Assembly: GCF_013410105.1 (NCBI RefSeq) | Contig: NZ_JACCCJ010000002.1 | Span: 725,604-789,603, forward strand | Length of the DNA stretch: 64,000 bases | Direction of reading: 5' to 3' | Origin: Sphingopyxis sp. JAI108 | GTDB lineage: Bacteria; Pseudomonadota; Alphaproteobacteria; Sphingomonadales; Sphingomonadaceae | In this document: positions 36,870 through 47,898 of the stretch, one piece after another | Layout: each line of letters begins with the position of its first letter | Numbering within the stretch: the first letter of the stretch is position 1 | Made by a program: the position numbers and the translations under genes | The notes under the pieces: generated by a model | Told to the model about the DNA's origin: nothing | Database searches by the model: none | Seen by the model: the letters and a program-made list of their open reading frames with translations, nothing else

Positions 36870-37673
36870 ATGCGCCTGCGCGTCGAACATATCACCCATT
36901 ATCAATATGACAGCCCGGTCCGCTATGCGCTCCAGCAGTTGAAGCTGACGCCGAAGGAACGGCCGGGGCAGCAACTGATCCACGACTGGACGATCGCGAT
37001 CGAGGGCGGAGCGCAGCAGCTTCACTATACCGACCATCACGGCAATGGCGTCGATCTGGTGTCGGTCGATGGGGGAACCAGCGAACTCGTCATCCGCTGC
37101 GCCGGCGAGGTCGAACTCATCACATGGGACGGAGTGATCGGGCCGCACCGCGGCGCGATGCCGCTCTGGACCTTTTTGCGCCCGACCCCGCTGACGCGCG
37201 CGGGGCGCGGGGTGCGTTCGCTGACCGCCGAACTGGGCCGCGACTTCGTCAACGATATCGAGCGCGCGCATGTGCTGTCGGCGCTGATCCTGGACAGGCT
37301 GGCCTATCGAATCGGCGTCACCGACGCCGAGACGACCGCCGAGCAGGCGCTGGCGGGGGATGGCGGGGTGTGCCAGGACCATGCGCATATCTTCATCGCG
37401 GCGATGCGCCACCTCGGGCACCCGGCGCGTTATGTCTCGGGCTATCTGATGATGAACGACCGGACGCATCAGGACGCGACGCATGGCTGGGCGGAGGCGC
37501 ATTTCGACCATATCGGCTGGATCGGCTTCGACGTGAGCAACGGCCATTCGCCCGACCAGCGCTATATTCGCGTCGCGACCGGGCTCGACTATCGCGACGC
37601 CGCCCCGGTTCGCGGCATGCGTTATGGTGCGGCGCAAGAAAATCTGGTTGTCCAATTGCAGGTCCAGCAATAA
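36870..37673 (+). CDS. Transglutaminase-like cysteine peptidase of the Anbu cluster
   Basis: 267 residues from ATG at 36870. The N-terminal beta domain (MRLRVEHITHYQYDSPVRYA) precedes a transglutaminase core with catalytic Cys168 (GGVCQDHAHIF), His205 (THGWAEAHF) and Asp221 (GFDVSNGH). No signal peptide. In this cluster it may cut or cross-link peptides made by the ATP-grasp partner (inference). Immediately follows the alpha-E gene; Anbu begins 48 nt later. Confidence 0.94.
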   Translation: MRLRVEHITHYQYDSPVRYALQQLKLTPKERPGQQLIHDWTIAIEGGAQQLHYTDHHGNGVDLVSVDGGTSELVIRCAGEVELITWDGVIGPHRGAMPLWTFLRPTPLTRAGRGVRSLTAELGRDFVNDIERAHVLSALILDRLAYRIGVTDAETTAEQALAGDGGVCQDHAHIFIAAMRHLGHPARYVSGYLMMNDRTHQDATHGWAEAHFDHIGWIGFDVSNGHSPDQRYIRVATGLDYRDAAPVRGMRYGAAQENLVVQLQVQQ

Positions 37674-37721
37674 GCGGACCGGGGCGATCCAGGATTATCG
37701 GGGCGGGGATTACGGGGTTCG

Positions 37722-38453
37722 ATGACTTATTGCGTTGGCATGCGGTTGAACAAAGGGCTGGTGTTCATGTCGGACACCCGCACCAATGCGGGTGTCGACG
37801 ACATCTCGCAGGTCCGCAAGATGCGCAGCTGGACGCTGCCGGGCGAGCGCGTGATCACGCTGATGTCGGCGGGCAATCTCGCGACCACGCAGGCGGTCGT
37901 CAGCCTGCTCGACGAGCGCACGAAGGCGCCCGAGGAGCGGCATCCGTCGATCCTCGCTGCGCCGTCGATGTTCGCGGTCGCGACGATCGTCGGCGAAACG
38001 CTGCGCAGCATCGTGATGCGCCACAATGACGAGGGCCCTGCGGCGGAGTCGCTGTTCCGCGCCTCGCTGATCGTCGGCGGGCAGATCAGGGGATCGGAGC
38101 CCCGGCTGTTCCTGATCTATCCCGAAGGCAATTTCATCGAGGCGGGCGAGGACAATCCTTTCTTCCAGATCGGTGAGACGAAATATGGCCGGCCGATCAT
38201 CGTCCGCTCATACGATCCCGCGATGTCGTTCGAGGACGCGGTGAAATTGCTGTGCGTCTCGTTCGATTCGACGATTCGCGCGAACGCGGGAGTCGATTTG
38301 CCGATCGACCTCAAGATTCACGAGCGCGACGAATTTGCGACCGTGCGCGAGCGGCGTTTCGAGCGCGACGACGCCTATTTCCACAGCGTGTCGCACGGCT
38401 GGGCCGAGGCGCTCGGGATCGCGCTGGCCGAGCTGCCGGACTTCCATTTTTAG
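37722..38453 (+). CDS. Anbu, bacterial proteasome-homologue peptidase
   Basis: 243 residues. A 20S proteasome-type Ntn-hydrolase fold whose mature N-terminus would be Thr2 after Met removal (MTYCVGMRLNKGLVFMSDTR). Other conserved segments: ITLMSAGNLATTQAV and GGQIRGSEPRLFLIYPEGNF. Anbu proteins form helical or ring assemblies; peptidase activity is debated. It completes the four-gene set ATP-grasp, alpha-E, transglutaminase, Anbu, the classic neighbourhood of this protein. Confidence 0.94.
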   Translation: MTYCVGMRLNKGLVFMSDTRTNAGVDDISQVRKMRSWTLPGERVITLMSAGNLATTQAVVSLLDERTKAPEERHPSILAAPSMFAVATIVGETLRSIVMRHNDEGPAAESLFRASLIVGGQIRGSEPRLFLIYPEGNFIEAGEDNPFFQIGETKYGRPIIVRSYDPAMSFEDAVKLLCVSFDSTIRANAGVDLPIDLKIHERDEFATVRERRFERDDAYFHSVSHGWAEALGIALAELPDFHF

Positions 38454-38475
38454 AGCAGTTGAGGCCGGCAAAAAT

Positions 38476-38563
38476 GCGTGCTCCCGCGAAGGCGGGAGCC
38501 CATCTCCGGTCGGCGCGATTTTGAAACGACCGGAGATGGGTCCCCGCCTTCGCGGGGACACAC
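38476..38563. repeat. Palindromic intergenic repeat (ctcccgcgaaggcgggag type)
   Basis: The left half (CTCCCGCGAAGGCGGGAG, then CCCATCTCCGGT) and the right half (ACCGGAGATGGG, then CCCCGCCTTCGCGGGG) are inverted copies around a short centre. It sits between the convergent Anbu and acs genes and can serve as a two-way terminator. Confidence 0.7.
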
Positions 38564-38580
38564 GGCGCCATGGCGCACCG

Positions 38581-40545
<1,965 letters not shown>

Positions 40546-40644
40546 GTCTGCTTCTCCCGCTTTCGGTTTGACTCGCTTGCTGGCTGCGATAACCCGCGAG
40601 CCACAAACTGCAAGGGCGCGCTGGCGCCGATGAAGGGACAGATG

Positions 40645-42147
40645 ATGACGATATTGGGCCAGGAAGTCGCGCGGCTGCTCGATGGACTTGGGGTGGGCCG
40701 GGCGCTGTGGACCGAAGGGTCGATGCCCTCGGTGACGCCGCTGACCGGCGAACAGCTGGGCATGGTGCAGGTCGTCGATGTCGCGGCGACGGACGAGGCG
40801 CTGGGCAAGGCGAGCGCGGCGTTCCGCGCCTGGCGCGACGTGCCCGCGCCGCGCCGCGGCGAGCTGGTGCGGCTGTGGGGTGAAGAATTGCGCGCCGCGA
40901 AGGACGACCTTGCCAGGCTGGTGACGATCGAGGCGGGCAAGATCCCGTCCGAGGGCGCGGGCGAGGTGCAGGAGATGATCGACATTTGCGACTTCGCGGT
41001 CGGTCTCTCGCGTCAGCTCTACGGCCTCACCATCGCGACCGAGCGGCCGGGGCACCGGATGATGGAGGTCTGGCATCCGTTGGGTGTCGTCGGGGTGATT
41101 TCGGCGTTCAATTTCCCGGTTGCGGTGTGGGCGTGGAACGCGGCGCTCGCGCTCGTCTGCGGCAACAGTGTTGTGTGGAAGCCGTCGGAGAAGACGCCGC
41201 TCACCGCGCTCGCGACGCAGGCAATTTTCGAGCGGGCGGTGGCGCGTTTCGGCGATGCGCCCGAAGGCTTGGCGCAATTGCTGATTGGCGGGCGCGAGGC
41301 GGGCGAGGCTTTGGTCGACGACGGGCGCGTGGCGCTGGTGTCGGCGACGGGATCGACGCGCATGGGCCGCGCGGTCGCGCCGCGGCTGGCGCACCGATTT
41401 GCGCGCGCGATCCTCGAGCTCGGCGGCAACAATGGCGTGATCGTCGCGCCGTCGGCCGACCTCGATCTCGCGCTGCGCGGCGTCGCGTTCGGCGCGATGG
41501 GGACCGCGGGGCAGCGCTGCACGACGACGCGGCGGCTGTTCCTGCACGACAGCATCTACGATGGTTTCGTGGCGAAACTGAAGGCCGCCTATGCGAGCGT
41601 CGGCGTTGGCAATCCGCTGGAGGGCGAGGTGCTGGTCGGCCCGCTGATCGACCGTGCGGCCTATGAGATGATGCAGGCGGCCTTGGCGGCTGCTCGCAAT
41701 GCAGGCGGCGTCGTCCACGGCGGCGAGCGCGTTGGCGAAGGCGCGAGCTTTTATGTGAAGCCCGCGCTCGTCGAAATGCCGGGGCAGGTCGGGCCGGTGC
41801 TCGAAGAGACCTTTGCGCCGATCCTCTATGTCATGCGCTACTATGATCTCGATGCCGTGATCGAACTGCACAATGACGTTGCGGCGGGGCTGTCGTCGGC
41901 GATCTTCACCACCGACATGCGCGAGGCCGAGCGGTTTCTGGCGGCGAGCGATTGCGGCATCGCCAACGTCAATCTGGGGACGAGCGGCGCCGAGATCGGC
42001 GGGGCATTCGGTGGCGAGAAGGAGACCGGCGGCGGGCGCGAGAGCGGTTCGGACAGCTGGAAGGCCTATATGCGGCGCGCGACCAATACGCTGAATTATT
42101 CGGACACGCTGCCGCTGGCGCAGGGGGTGAGTTTCGACCTGAATTAA
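40645..42147 (+). CDS. ALDH7-type aldehyde dehydrogenase (probable piperideine-6-carboxylate / aminoadipate-semialdehyde dehydrogenase)
   Basis: 500 residues from ATG at 40645. AAGGGA ends 6 nt before it; ATGs at 40642 and 40630 are in frame. Catalytic Cys292 (GQRCTTTRR), general base Glu258 (LELGGNN) and NAD-loop [10 protein letters not shown] are present. The C-terminal [20 protein letters not shown] with [12 protein letters not shown] is characteristic of the ALDH7/antiquitin group that oxidises 2-aminoadipate-6-semialdehyde in lysine breakdown. No other lysine-pathway gene is near, so the substrate is inferred from the family only. Confidence 0.9.
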   Translation: MTILGQEVARLLDGLGVGRALWTEGSMPSVTPLTGEQLGMVQVVDVAATDEALGKASAAFRAWRDVPAPRRGELVRLWGEELRAAKDDLARLVTIEAGKIPSEGAGEVQEMIDICDFAVGLSRQLYGLTIATERPGHRMMEVWHPLGVVGVISAFNFPVAVWAWNAALALVCGNSVVWKPSEKTPLTALATQAIFERAVARFGDAPEGLAQLLIGGREAGEALVDDGRVALVSATGSTRMGRAVAPRLAHRFARAILELGGNNGVIVAPSADLDLALRGVAFGAMGTAGQRCTTTRRLFLHDSIYDGFVAKLKAAYASVGVGNPLEGEVLVGPLIDRAAYEMMQAALAAARNAGGVVHGGERVGEGASFYVKPALVEMPGQVGPVLEETFAPILYVMRYYDLDAVIELHNDVAAGLSSAIFTTDMREAERFLAASDCGIANVNLGTSGAEIGGAFGGEKETGGGRESGSDSWKAYMRRATNTLNYSDTLPLAQGVSFDLN

Positions 42148-42154
42148 CAATCCT

Positions 42155-42237
42155 CGTCATTGCGAGGAGCGAAGCGACGCGGCAATCCAGAGTAGGCGTA
42201 AACCGCCCTGGATTGCTTCGCTACGCTCGCAACGACG
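42155..42237. repeat. Sphingomonad-type palindromic repeat, copy 5
   Basis: Begins CGTCATTGCGAGGAGCGAAG and ends CGCTCGCAACGACG (one mismatch to the usual end). It lies between the convergent ALDH7 and thiolase-like genes. Confidence 0.82.
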
Positions 42238-42244
42238 AAGGGGA

Positions 42245-43747
42245 TTAGACCGCCCGCCAGCCAAAGCCTTCGTCCAGCGCAACGATCTGCCCGGTCGTGC
42301 CGACGGGCTCCCGCGTCCCGTCGGTCAAAAATGCCAGCATCGCCGCATCACTCACATCGACATGCGCGAGCGTGCGCTTGCCGTCGGGCGTGCGCGCCAC
42401 CACGACGCCGGCCTTCGGCGCTCCGTCGCGGCCATAGAAGACCGTATAGCTTTCGATCATCGCCGGCCCCGCATAATCCTCGACCAGTTCGGGCACCAGC
42501 CCGCGCTTCGCTTCGGCTTCGGCCTGATAGTCGAAATCCTGCGGGAAACTTGCGGCCGCAATCGGCTGCTTGCCAAGCATAATGCAATGATTGTCGGTCG
42601 CAAAGCCGCCATTGGCGAAGAGGAAGCCATAGCGGCCTTCGTGGCGCAGCTTCTCCACCATCGAGACGATCGCATGGCTCATATAATTGGCGATCGGCCC
42701 GCCGCCGAAGGTGAGGCCGCCGAACACGGTGGCGGGACGATCCCACGGCCAGCCGAGGATGCGCCGCGCCATCTTGGGCACGCAGGGGAAGCAGCTGTAA
42801 AGTTCGACGAAATCGAAATCGTCGGCGGTCATCGCGTTGAGTTCGAGCGTGCGCGTGATCGAGGTTTCCATGCTGACGCTGCCATCATAGCGGTCGCGAT
42901 GCAGGATGCTCGCGGGCTCTTTCGCTGCGGCGCCCATGCCGATGTGGATCAAGCGGTCCTCGGCGATGCCGCGGCGCCAAGCCTCGGCGAGGCTGGCGAC
43001 GATGAAGCCCGCGCCCTGGTTCACCGATGAATTGGCGACCATCAGTTTCGAATAGGGAAAGGCGATAGGGCGGTTGCGTTCGTCGACCTTCAGGATGTCC
43101 TCGGGCGAGGCGGGCTTGCGGATCCAAGCGCCGTCGTTCGCGGCGGCGACCTCGGAGAAACGCGACCAGATCTCGGCGCTTTCGAACTGTGCTTCGGCAA
43201 GACTTTGGCCCCACGCGGCGCGGGTCGCATTCTCGTAGAGTGGATAGACGTCGACCGGCGCGGCGAGGCCGTGCTTCTGCGCATAATTGGGTTCGCGGCG
43301 CGTCGCGACCTTGCGGACCGCGTTATAGCTCTTGTCCTCGCCGCTCGCGGCCTTGGCGGCGCGGCCCGCGGCGGTGCGCAGCGCTTCGCCGCCGACGATC
43401 GCCGCGAGTTTGATCTCGCCCGCGCCGATGCGGTTCGCGGCCTCGTTGAGCAGGCGTACGGGCGTGTCGCCATGCGGCGCGGCGGACTGATAGTTGACAG
43501 CGGGGGTTGCGCCGATCGCGGCGGCGAGCGGTTCGCAGAGCTTGCCGAGGTGGTGGAAACTGATCTGGTCGACGATCGCGAGGCTGTCGATGTCGGCAAG
43601 CGGCACGCCGGCATCGTCCGCCGCGATCTTGAGCGCGGCGACCATCAGCCCGAGCGAGTCGAGTCCCTGATCGGGATCGTCAGGCCGGTCGTTGATTTGT
43701 CCGACGCCGATGATGACCGGAATGCGCTCGGGATCGGTCATCGTCAT
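42245..43747 (-). CDS. Thiolase-superfamily protein lacking the nucleophilic cysteine (annotated acetyl-CoA acetyltransferase type)
   Basis: 500 residues from ATG at 43747. The thiolase fold is clear (IPVIIGVGQINDRPDDPDQG; FVELYSCFPCVPKMARR; FLFANGGFATDNHCIMLGKQ), but where thiolases have V-N-x-x-C-A-S-G this protein reads VNYQSAAPHG: Ser88 replaces the cysteine. It belongs to a group often labelled acetyl-CoA acetyltransferase that probably does not do classical thiolysis. A C-terminal addition (from about 400) carries a further domain. It begins 1 nt beyond the stop of the upstream enoyl-CoA hydratase gene, so the two form an operon. Confidence 0.85.
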   Translation of the reverse strand: MTMTDPERIPVIIGVGQINDRPDDPDQGLDSLGLMVAALKIAADDAGVPLADIDSLAIVDQISFHHLGKLCEPLAAAIGATPAVNYQSAAPHGDTPVRLLNEAANRIGAGEIKLAAIVGGEALRTAAGRAAKAASGEDKSYNAVRKVATRREPNYAQKHGLAAPVDVYPLYENATRAAWGQSLAEAQFESAEIWSRFSEVAAANDGAWIRKPASPEDILKVDERNRPIAFPYSKLMVANSSVNQGAGFIVASLAEAWRRGIAEDRLIHIGMGAAAKEPASILHRDRYDGSVSMETSITRTLELNAMTADDFDFVELYSCFPCVPKMARRILGWPWDRPATVFGGLTFGGGPIANYMSHAIVSMVEKLRHEGRYGFLFANGGFATDNHCIMLGKQPIAAASFPQDFDYQAEAEAKRGLVPELVEDYAGPAMIESYTVFYGRDGAPKAGVVVARTPDGKRTLAHVDVSDAAMLAFLTDGTREPVGTTGQIVALDEGFGWRAV

Positions 43748-43748
43748 T

Positions 43749-44543
43749 TTAGCGCGCTTTCCATTGGGGCTTGCGCTTTTCGGCAAAGGCAAGCGGGCCT
43801 TCGCGGGCATCCTCGCTGCGCATCAGCACGCCGCGTTCGCGCGTGTTATGCTCCCAATAGGGCGCGTCGGCGGCGATGCGCCCTTCGTCGATACCGAGCG
43901 CGACGCGCTTCGAGGCCTGCACCGACAGCGGCGCGTTACCGGCAATCTTTTCGGCGAGCGCGATCGCGGTGGGGAGCAGGTCGGCGAGCGGGACGACATG
44001 ATTGACCAACCCGAATTCGGCCGCCCGCGCGGCGGGGATCGGATCGCCCGTGAGCATATATTCCATTGCGAGCTTCCTCGGCAGTTGCTGCGCGAGGCGG
44101 AAGGCGCCGCCCGCCGCCGCGAACAGCCCGACCTTGACCTCGGGCAGCCCGAATTGCGCATGGTCGGCGGCGACGATGATATCGCTCATCAGCGCGATCT
44201 CGCAGCCACCGCCGAAGGCGAAGCCGTTGACCGCGGCGATGATCGGTTTCGAGATCGGGTGCGAAACCATGCCCGCAAAACCCCACGCCTGCTGCGCGGG
44301 ATCGCCGGGGTAGAGGCTTTCGCCGCGCGACAGCGCGACCAGATCGGCGCCGGCGCAGAAGCTCTTGTCGCCCGCGCCGGTGATGACGACGACGCGGATT
44401 TCGGGGTCGTTTTCCGCCTCTTCGAGCGCGGTGCCGATGCCGATGTGGACCGCGGCATTGACGGCGTTGCGCGCCTCGGGCCGGTTGATCGTGACGATCA
44501 GGATGTGGCCGCGCCGTTCGGTGAGGATGGTGGTATCGGTCAT
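43749..44543 (-). CDS. Enoyl-CoA hydratase/isomerase (crotonase) family
   Basis: 264 residues. Crotonase signatures: RPEARNAVNAAV, oxyanion-hole loops SFCAGADLVAL (about 60-70) and GFAFGGGCEIALMSDIIVAA (about 106-125), and the catalytic glutamate region FGLPEVKVGLF. It hydrates or isomerises an acyl-CoA; the chain is unknown. First gene of the operon with the thiolase-like protein. AAGGGAGAG precedes the start and a 20-bp palindrome lies 36-55 nt upstream. Confidence 0.92.
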   Translation of the reverse strand: MTDTTILTERRGHILIVTINRPEARNAVNAAVHIGIGTALEEAENDPEIRVVVITGAGDKSFCAGADLVALSRGESLYPGDPAQQAWGFAGMVSHPISKPIIAAVNGFAFGGGCEIALMSDIIVAADHAQFGLPEVKVGLFAAAGGAFRLAQQLPRKLAMEYMLTGDPIPAARAAEFGLVNHVVPLADLLPTAIALAEKIAGNAPLSVQASKRVALGIDEGRIAADAPYWEHNTRERGVLMRSEDAREGPLAFAEKRKPQWKAR

Positions 44544-44578
44544 TGCGAATCTCTCCCTTTCGGGCGAGTATCGCGGTG

Positions 44579-44598
44579 AGTTGACGTTTACGTCAACT
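44579..44598. promoter_or_regulatory. 20-bp palindromic operator upstream of the crotonase/thiolase-like operon
   Basis: AGTTGACGTTTACGTCAACT is a near-complete palindrome: 8-bp perfect arms around TTTA. It resembles the ACGT-centred operators described for LiuR (MerR) and similar regulators of fatty- and branched-acyl-CoA breakdown in proteobacteria. The resemblance is from memory and was not searched. It lies 36 nt upstream of the start, a promoter-like position. Confidence 0.6.
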
Positions 44599-44604
44599 GT
44601 TCAT

Positions 44605-44679
44605 CGTCATTGCGAGCTTAGCGAAGCAACCCAGCGCGCGTAAACCGCCCTGGATTGCTTCGCTAAGCTCGCAATGACG
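44605..44679. repeat. Sphingomonad-type palindromic repeat, copy 6
   Basis: Begins CGTCATTGCGAGCTTAGCGA and ends CGCTAAGCTCGCAATGACG: a near-perfect outer stem of about 19 bp. It lies between the transaldolase-family gene stop and the operator above. Confidence 0.85.
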
Positions 44680-44686
44680 AAGCCAG

Positions 44687-45337
44687 TCAGATCGACTGAC
44701 CGGTCTTTGCCCAATCGGCGAGGAAGCCTTCGATGCCCTTTTCGGTCAGGATATGCTTGAACAGCCCCTTGATCACCGACGGCGGCGCGGTCATCACGTC
44801 GGCGCCGATCTTCGCGGCTTCGAGCACATGGATGCCGTGGCGCACGCTCGCGACGAGAATTTCGGTTTCATAGCCATAATTGTCGTAGATCAGCCGGATG
44901 TCTGAGATGAGCTGCATGCCGTCGAAGCCATTGTCGTCGTGACGGCCGACAAAGGGCGAGACGAAGGTCGCGCCGGCCTTGGCAGCAAGCAGCGCCTGCG
45001 CTGCCGAGAAGCAGAGCGTGACATTGACCATCGTGCCGTCGCTGGTCAGCGCCTTGCAGGTTTTCAAACCGTCGATCGTCAGCGGCACCTTGATGCAGAC
45101 ATTATCGGCGATCTTGCGGAGGATTTCCGCCTCTTTCATCATCGTTTCATGGTCGAGCGCGACGACCTCGGCCGACACCGGGCCCGTGGTCAGCGCGCAG
45201 ATTTCGCGGGTCACTTCCTTGAAATCGCGGCCCGACTTGGCGATCAGCGACGGGTTGGTGGTAACGCCGTCGAGCAGGCCGGTCGCGGCGAGTTCCTGGA
45301 TGTCGGCGATTTCGGCGGTGTCGGCGAAGAATTTCAT
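44687..45337 (-). CDS. Fructose-6-phosphate aldolase / transaldolase-family protein (TalC/FsaA type)
   Basis: 216 residues, the short transaldolase type. [20 protein letters not shown] opens it; [13 protein letters not shown] and the Schiff-base lysine in [16 protein letters not shown] (about Lys86) are conserved. [15 protein letters not shown] is typical of the TalC group. It moves three-carbon dihydroxyacetone units; whether it is aldolase or transaldolase cannot be decided by reading. Stands alone between palindromic repeats. Confidence 0.93.
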   Translation of the reverse strand: MKFFADTAEIADIQELAATGLLDGVTTNPSLIAKSGRDFKEVTREICALTTGPVSAEVVALDHETMMKEAEILRKIADNVCIKVPLTIDGLKTCKALTSDGTMVNVTLCFSAAQALLAAKAGATFVSPFVGRHDDNGFDGMQLISDIRLIYDNYGYETEILVASVRHGIHVLEAAKIGADVMTAPPSVIKGLFKHILTEKGIEGFLADWAKTGQSI

Positions 45338-45399
45338 GGTGCGGGCTTTCTGGTGGGAAGGTGATTCGGTGGTTGCTGATCCCCTAAAGCCCTTTGATT

Positions 45400-45505
45400 G
45401 TCATTGCGACCCCGGCGAAAGCCGGGGGAAGCAATCTCCAGCTGTCCGGCTTGCGCGAGGTCGATGGCTGGAGATTGCCGCGTCGCTTCGCTCCTCGCAA
45501 TGACG
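45400..45505. repeat. Sphingomonad-type palindromic repeat, copy 7 (composite)
   Basis: Begins GTCATTGCGACCCCGGCGAA and ends CGCTCCTCGCAATGACG. The inner part carries CCCCGGCGAAAGCCGGGG and the arms CAATCTCCAGC / GCTGGAGATTG. It combines elements of the two repeat types seen elsewhere in the window. Confidence 0.75.
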
Positions 45506-45555
45506 AGGGTGGGAAAGGACTGGCGTTCCATCTTTGTTCCGATTATGCGAACCGC

Positions 45556-46917
45556 ATGGCCAAAGCGAAACGTCAATATGTCTGCCAGAATTGCGGCTCC
45601 GCCACCTATCGCTGGCAGGGGCAGTGCGCCGATTGCGGCGAGTGGAACACGCTCGTCGAGGAAGCCGCCGAGACGGTGTTTTCGGCGAAACATGATCTGA
45701 GCCGCGGCGGGCGGACGCTGACGCTCGAAACGCTCGATGCCGACAGCAAGATGCCCGAGCGGATGCTGTGCGGGATCGCCGAGTTCGACCGCGCGCTTGG
45801 TGGCGGCTTCGTCGCGGGTTCGGCGACCTTGATCGGCGGCGATCCGGGGATCGGCAAGTCGACCTTGCTGCTGCAGGCGGCGGGACGGCTCGCCAAGGCG
45901 GGCAAGTCGGTCGTCTATATCAGCGGCGAGGAAGCGGCGGCGCAGGTGCGGCTGCGCGCGCAGCGGCTGGGGCTCGGCAATGCGCCGGTCGCGCTGGCGA
46001 GCGCGACGTCGGTGCGCGATATCCTGGCGACGCTCGACGGGCGCGAGGCCGATTTCGTGGTGATCGATTCGATCCAGACGATGCACAGCGACCTGATCGA
46101 CAGCGCGCCGGGGACGGTGAGCCAGGTCCGCGCGTCGGCGCAGGAACTGATCCGCTATGCCAAGGACAGCGACGCCGCGATCGTGCTCGTCGGCCATGTC
46201 ACGAAGGACGGGACGATCGCGGGACCGCGCGTGCTCGAACATATGGTCGATACGGTGCTGGCGTTCGAGGGCGAGCGCAGCCACCAATATCGCATCCTTC
46301 GCGCGGTCAAGAACCGCTTTGGCGGCACGGACGAGATCGGCGTCTTCGCGATGGGCGAGGAAGGGTTGGGCGAGGTCGCCAATCCGTCGAGCCTGTTCCT
46401 GACCGATCGCAGCCGCGACGTGCCGGGGTCGGTGGTGTTCCCGGCGCTCGAGGGCACACGCCCGGTGCTGGTCGAGGTGCAGGCGCTGACGGTGCGGCTC
46501 GCGAGCGGCGCGACGCCGCGCCGTGCCGTCGTGGGCTGGGACAGCGGGCGGCTCGCGATGGTGCTCGCGGTGCTGGAGGCGCGTTGCGGGCTGCAGATGG
46601 GCGCGGCGGAAGTTTATCTCAACATCGCGGGTGGCTATCGGCTGACCGATCCCGCCGCCGATCTTGCCGTCGCGGCGGCGCTGATCTCGGCGTTCAGCGA
46701 GCGGCCGGTGCCCGCCGATGCGATCGTGTTCGGCGAACTGTCGCTGTCGGGCGAGGTGCGGCAGGTTGCGCACGACGGGCTGCGTCTGCGCGAAGCGGCC
46801 AAGCTCGGTTTTTCGCGCGGCTGGGGCCCCACGGGAATGAAGGGCGTCGGCGGGATTTCGGTCACGGGTTTCGGACGGCTCGGCGAACTCGTTGACCTGA
46901 TGCTCGGGCGCGACTAG
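45556..46917 (+). CDS. radA: DNA repair protein RadA (Sms)
   Basis: 453 residues from ATG at 45556; the in-frame extension to 45394 runs through a repeat. Four-cysteine zinc motif CQNCGSATYRWQGQCADC (residues 10-27), RecA-like core with Walker A GGDPGIGKST, RadA-specific KNRFGGTDEIG, and a C-terminal Lon-protease-like domain (LNIAGGYRLTDPAADLAVAA). It promotes branch migration in recombination. Followed 10 nt later by a CvpA-family gene. Confidence 0.97.
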   Translation: MAKAKRQYVCQNCGSATYRWQGQCADCGEWNTLVEEAAETVFSAKHDLSRGGRTLTLETLDADSKMPERMLCGIAEFDRALGGGFVAGSATLIGGDPGIGKSTLLLQAAGRLAKAGKSVVYISGEEAAAQVRLRAQRLGLGNAPVALASATSVRDILATLDGREADFVVIDSIQTMHSDLIDSAPGTVSQVRASAQELIRYAKDSDAAIVLVGHVTKDGTIAGPRVLEHMVDTVLAFEGERSHQYRILRAVKNRFGGTDEIGVFAMGEEGLGEVANPSSLFLTDRSRDVPGSVVFPALEGTRPVLVEVQALTVRLASGATPRRAVVGWDSGRLAMVLAVLEARCGLQMGAAEVYLNIAGGYRLTDPAADLAVAAALISAFSERPVPADAIVFGELSLSGEVRQVAHDGLRLREAAKLGFSRGWGPTGMKGVGGISVTGFGRLGELVDLMLGRD

Positions 46918-46927
46918 CGACCGGCAA

Positions 46928-47473
46928 ATGGGAAGTCTGACGGCTCTGGATATCATCGTGCTGACGCTCGTCGGCGGCGGCGCGGTGCTCGGTTTTTCGC
47001 GCGGCCTGGTGCAGGAGGTGACCACGCTGCTCGCGTGGGTCCTGGCGATCGCGGCGGTGCGCTTTTTTCACCCGCTCGTCACCGACCTGCTCGCGGGCTG
47101 GGTCGGGACCGAGGGCAGCGCGGCGATGCTGGCGTTCGTGCTGCTCTTTGGCGGCGTTTTCGTACTGGCCAAATGGGGATCGCGCGCGATGGGGCAGCGC
47201 AGCCGCGCGTCGCTCGTCGGCGGGTTCGACCGTGGGCTCGGCGCGGGCTTCGGCGCGGTGAAGGGCCTGTTGATCGCCTCGATCGCCTTCATGATCGTAA
47301 CGCTGCTCTATGGTATCGGCTATGGCAATGCGCAGCGCCCCGCGTGGATGACCGAAAGCCGCACCTATCCCGCGCTCAACGCGACGAGTGGCGCGATGAG
47401 CAAGGTGATCGCCGAGCGGCGTGCCGAGGCGCGCGAGGCGGAAGCTGAAGCTGCGCAGGACGACGCATCATGA
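46928..47473 (+). CDS. CvpA family membrane protein
   Basis: 181 residues with four hydrophobic segments (from TALDIIVLTLVGGGAVLGFS to IASIAFMIVTLLYGI), the CvpA layout. The GFSRGLVQEVTTLLAW and FDRGLGAGFGAVKGLL segments are family marks. The charged tail (RAEAREAEAEAAQDDAS) is cytoplasmic. CvpA proteins are linked to colicin V export and envelope stress but the mechanism is open. The stop overlaps the next start (ATGA). Confidence 0.9.
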   Translation: MGSLTALDIIVLTLVGGGAVLGFSRGLVQEVTTLLAWVLAIAAVRFFHPLVTDLLAGWVGTEGSAAMLAFVLLFGGVFVLAKWGSRAMGQRSRASLVGGFDRGLGAGFGAVKGLLIASIAFMIVTLLYGIGYGNAQRPAWMTESRTYPALNATSGAMSKVIAERRAEAREAEAEAAQDDAS

Positions 47474-47898
47474 GCGCGCCGCTTTACAATCGCGACATAT
47501 TGGTGCTCGCGGTCGCGACCGCCGACTATCTGCCGATCGCCGATGCGCAGCACCGCGCGAGCAAGCGCGCACCGCTGTGCGGCAGCGCGATCATCCTCGA
47601 CCTCGACACCGACGATGCGGGGCGCGTCGCGCGCGTTGGGCTGCACGTCGAAGCCTGTGCGCTGGGGCAGGCGTCGGCGGCGTTGCTCGCGCGCCATGCG
47701 CCGGGGCTGGGGCTCGCCGAAATCCGCGCGGCGCGCGACGGCATCGCCGGCTGGTTCGCGGGCGAGGGCGATCGGCCCGACTGGCCGGGATTCGACCTGC
47801 TCGCCCCCGCGCGCGACTATCCCGCGCGCCACGGCGCGATCCTGCTGCCCTTCGACGCCGCGATCGCGGCGCTCGAGGATCGGGCGGCAGCGGCATGA
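47470..47898 (+). CDS. Iron-sulfur cluster scaffold-like protein (NifU/IscU N-terminal fold)
   Basis: 142 residues. Cysteines at 37 (RAPLCGSAIILDL) and 63 (VEACALGQASAALLA) correspond to two of the three cluster cysteines in IscU-like scaffolds; a third conserved cysteine is not evident, so it may not assemble clusters itself. It sits between CvpA and the antiporter with 4-nt overlaps on both sides, so translation is coupled. Small and well conserved in sphingomonads by my recollection. Confidence 0.78.
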   Translation: MSAPLYNRDILVLAVATADYLPIADAQHRASKRAPLCGSAIILDLDTDDAGRVARVGLHVEACALGQASAALLARHAPGLGLAEIRAARDGIAGWFAGEGDRPDWPGFDLLAPARDYPARHGAILLPFDAAIAALEDRAAAA

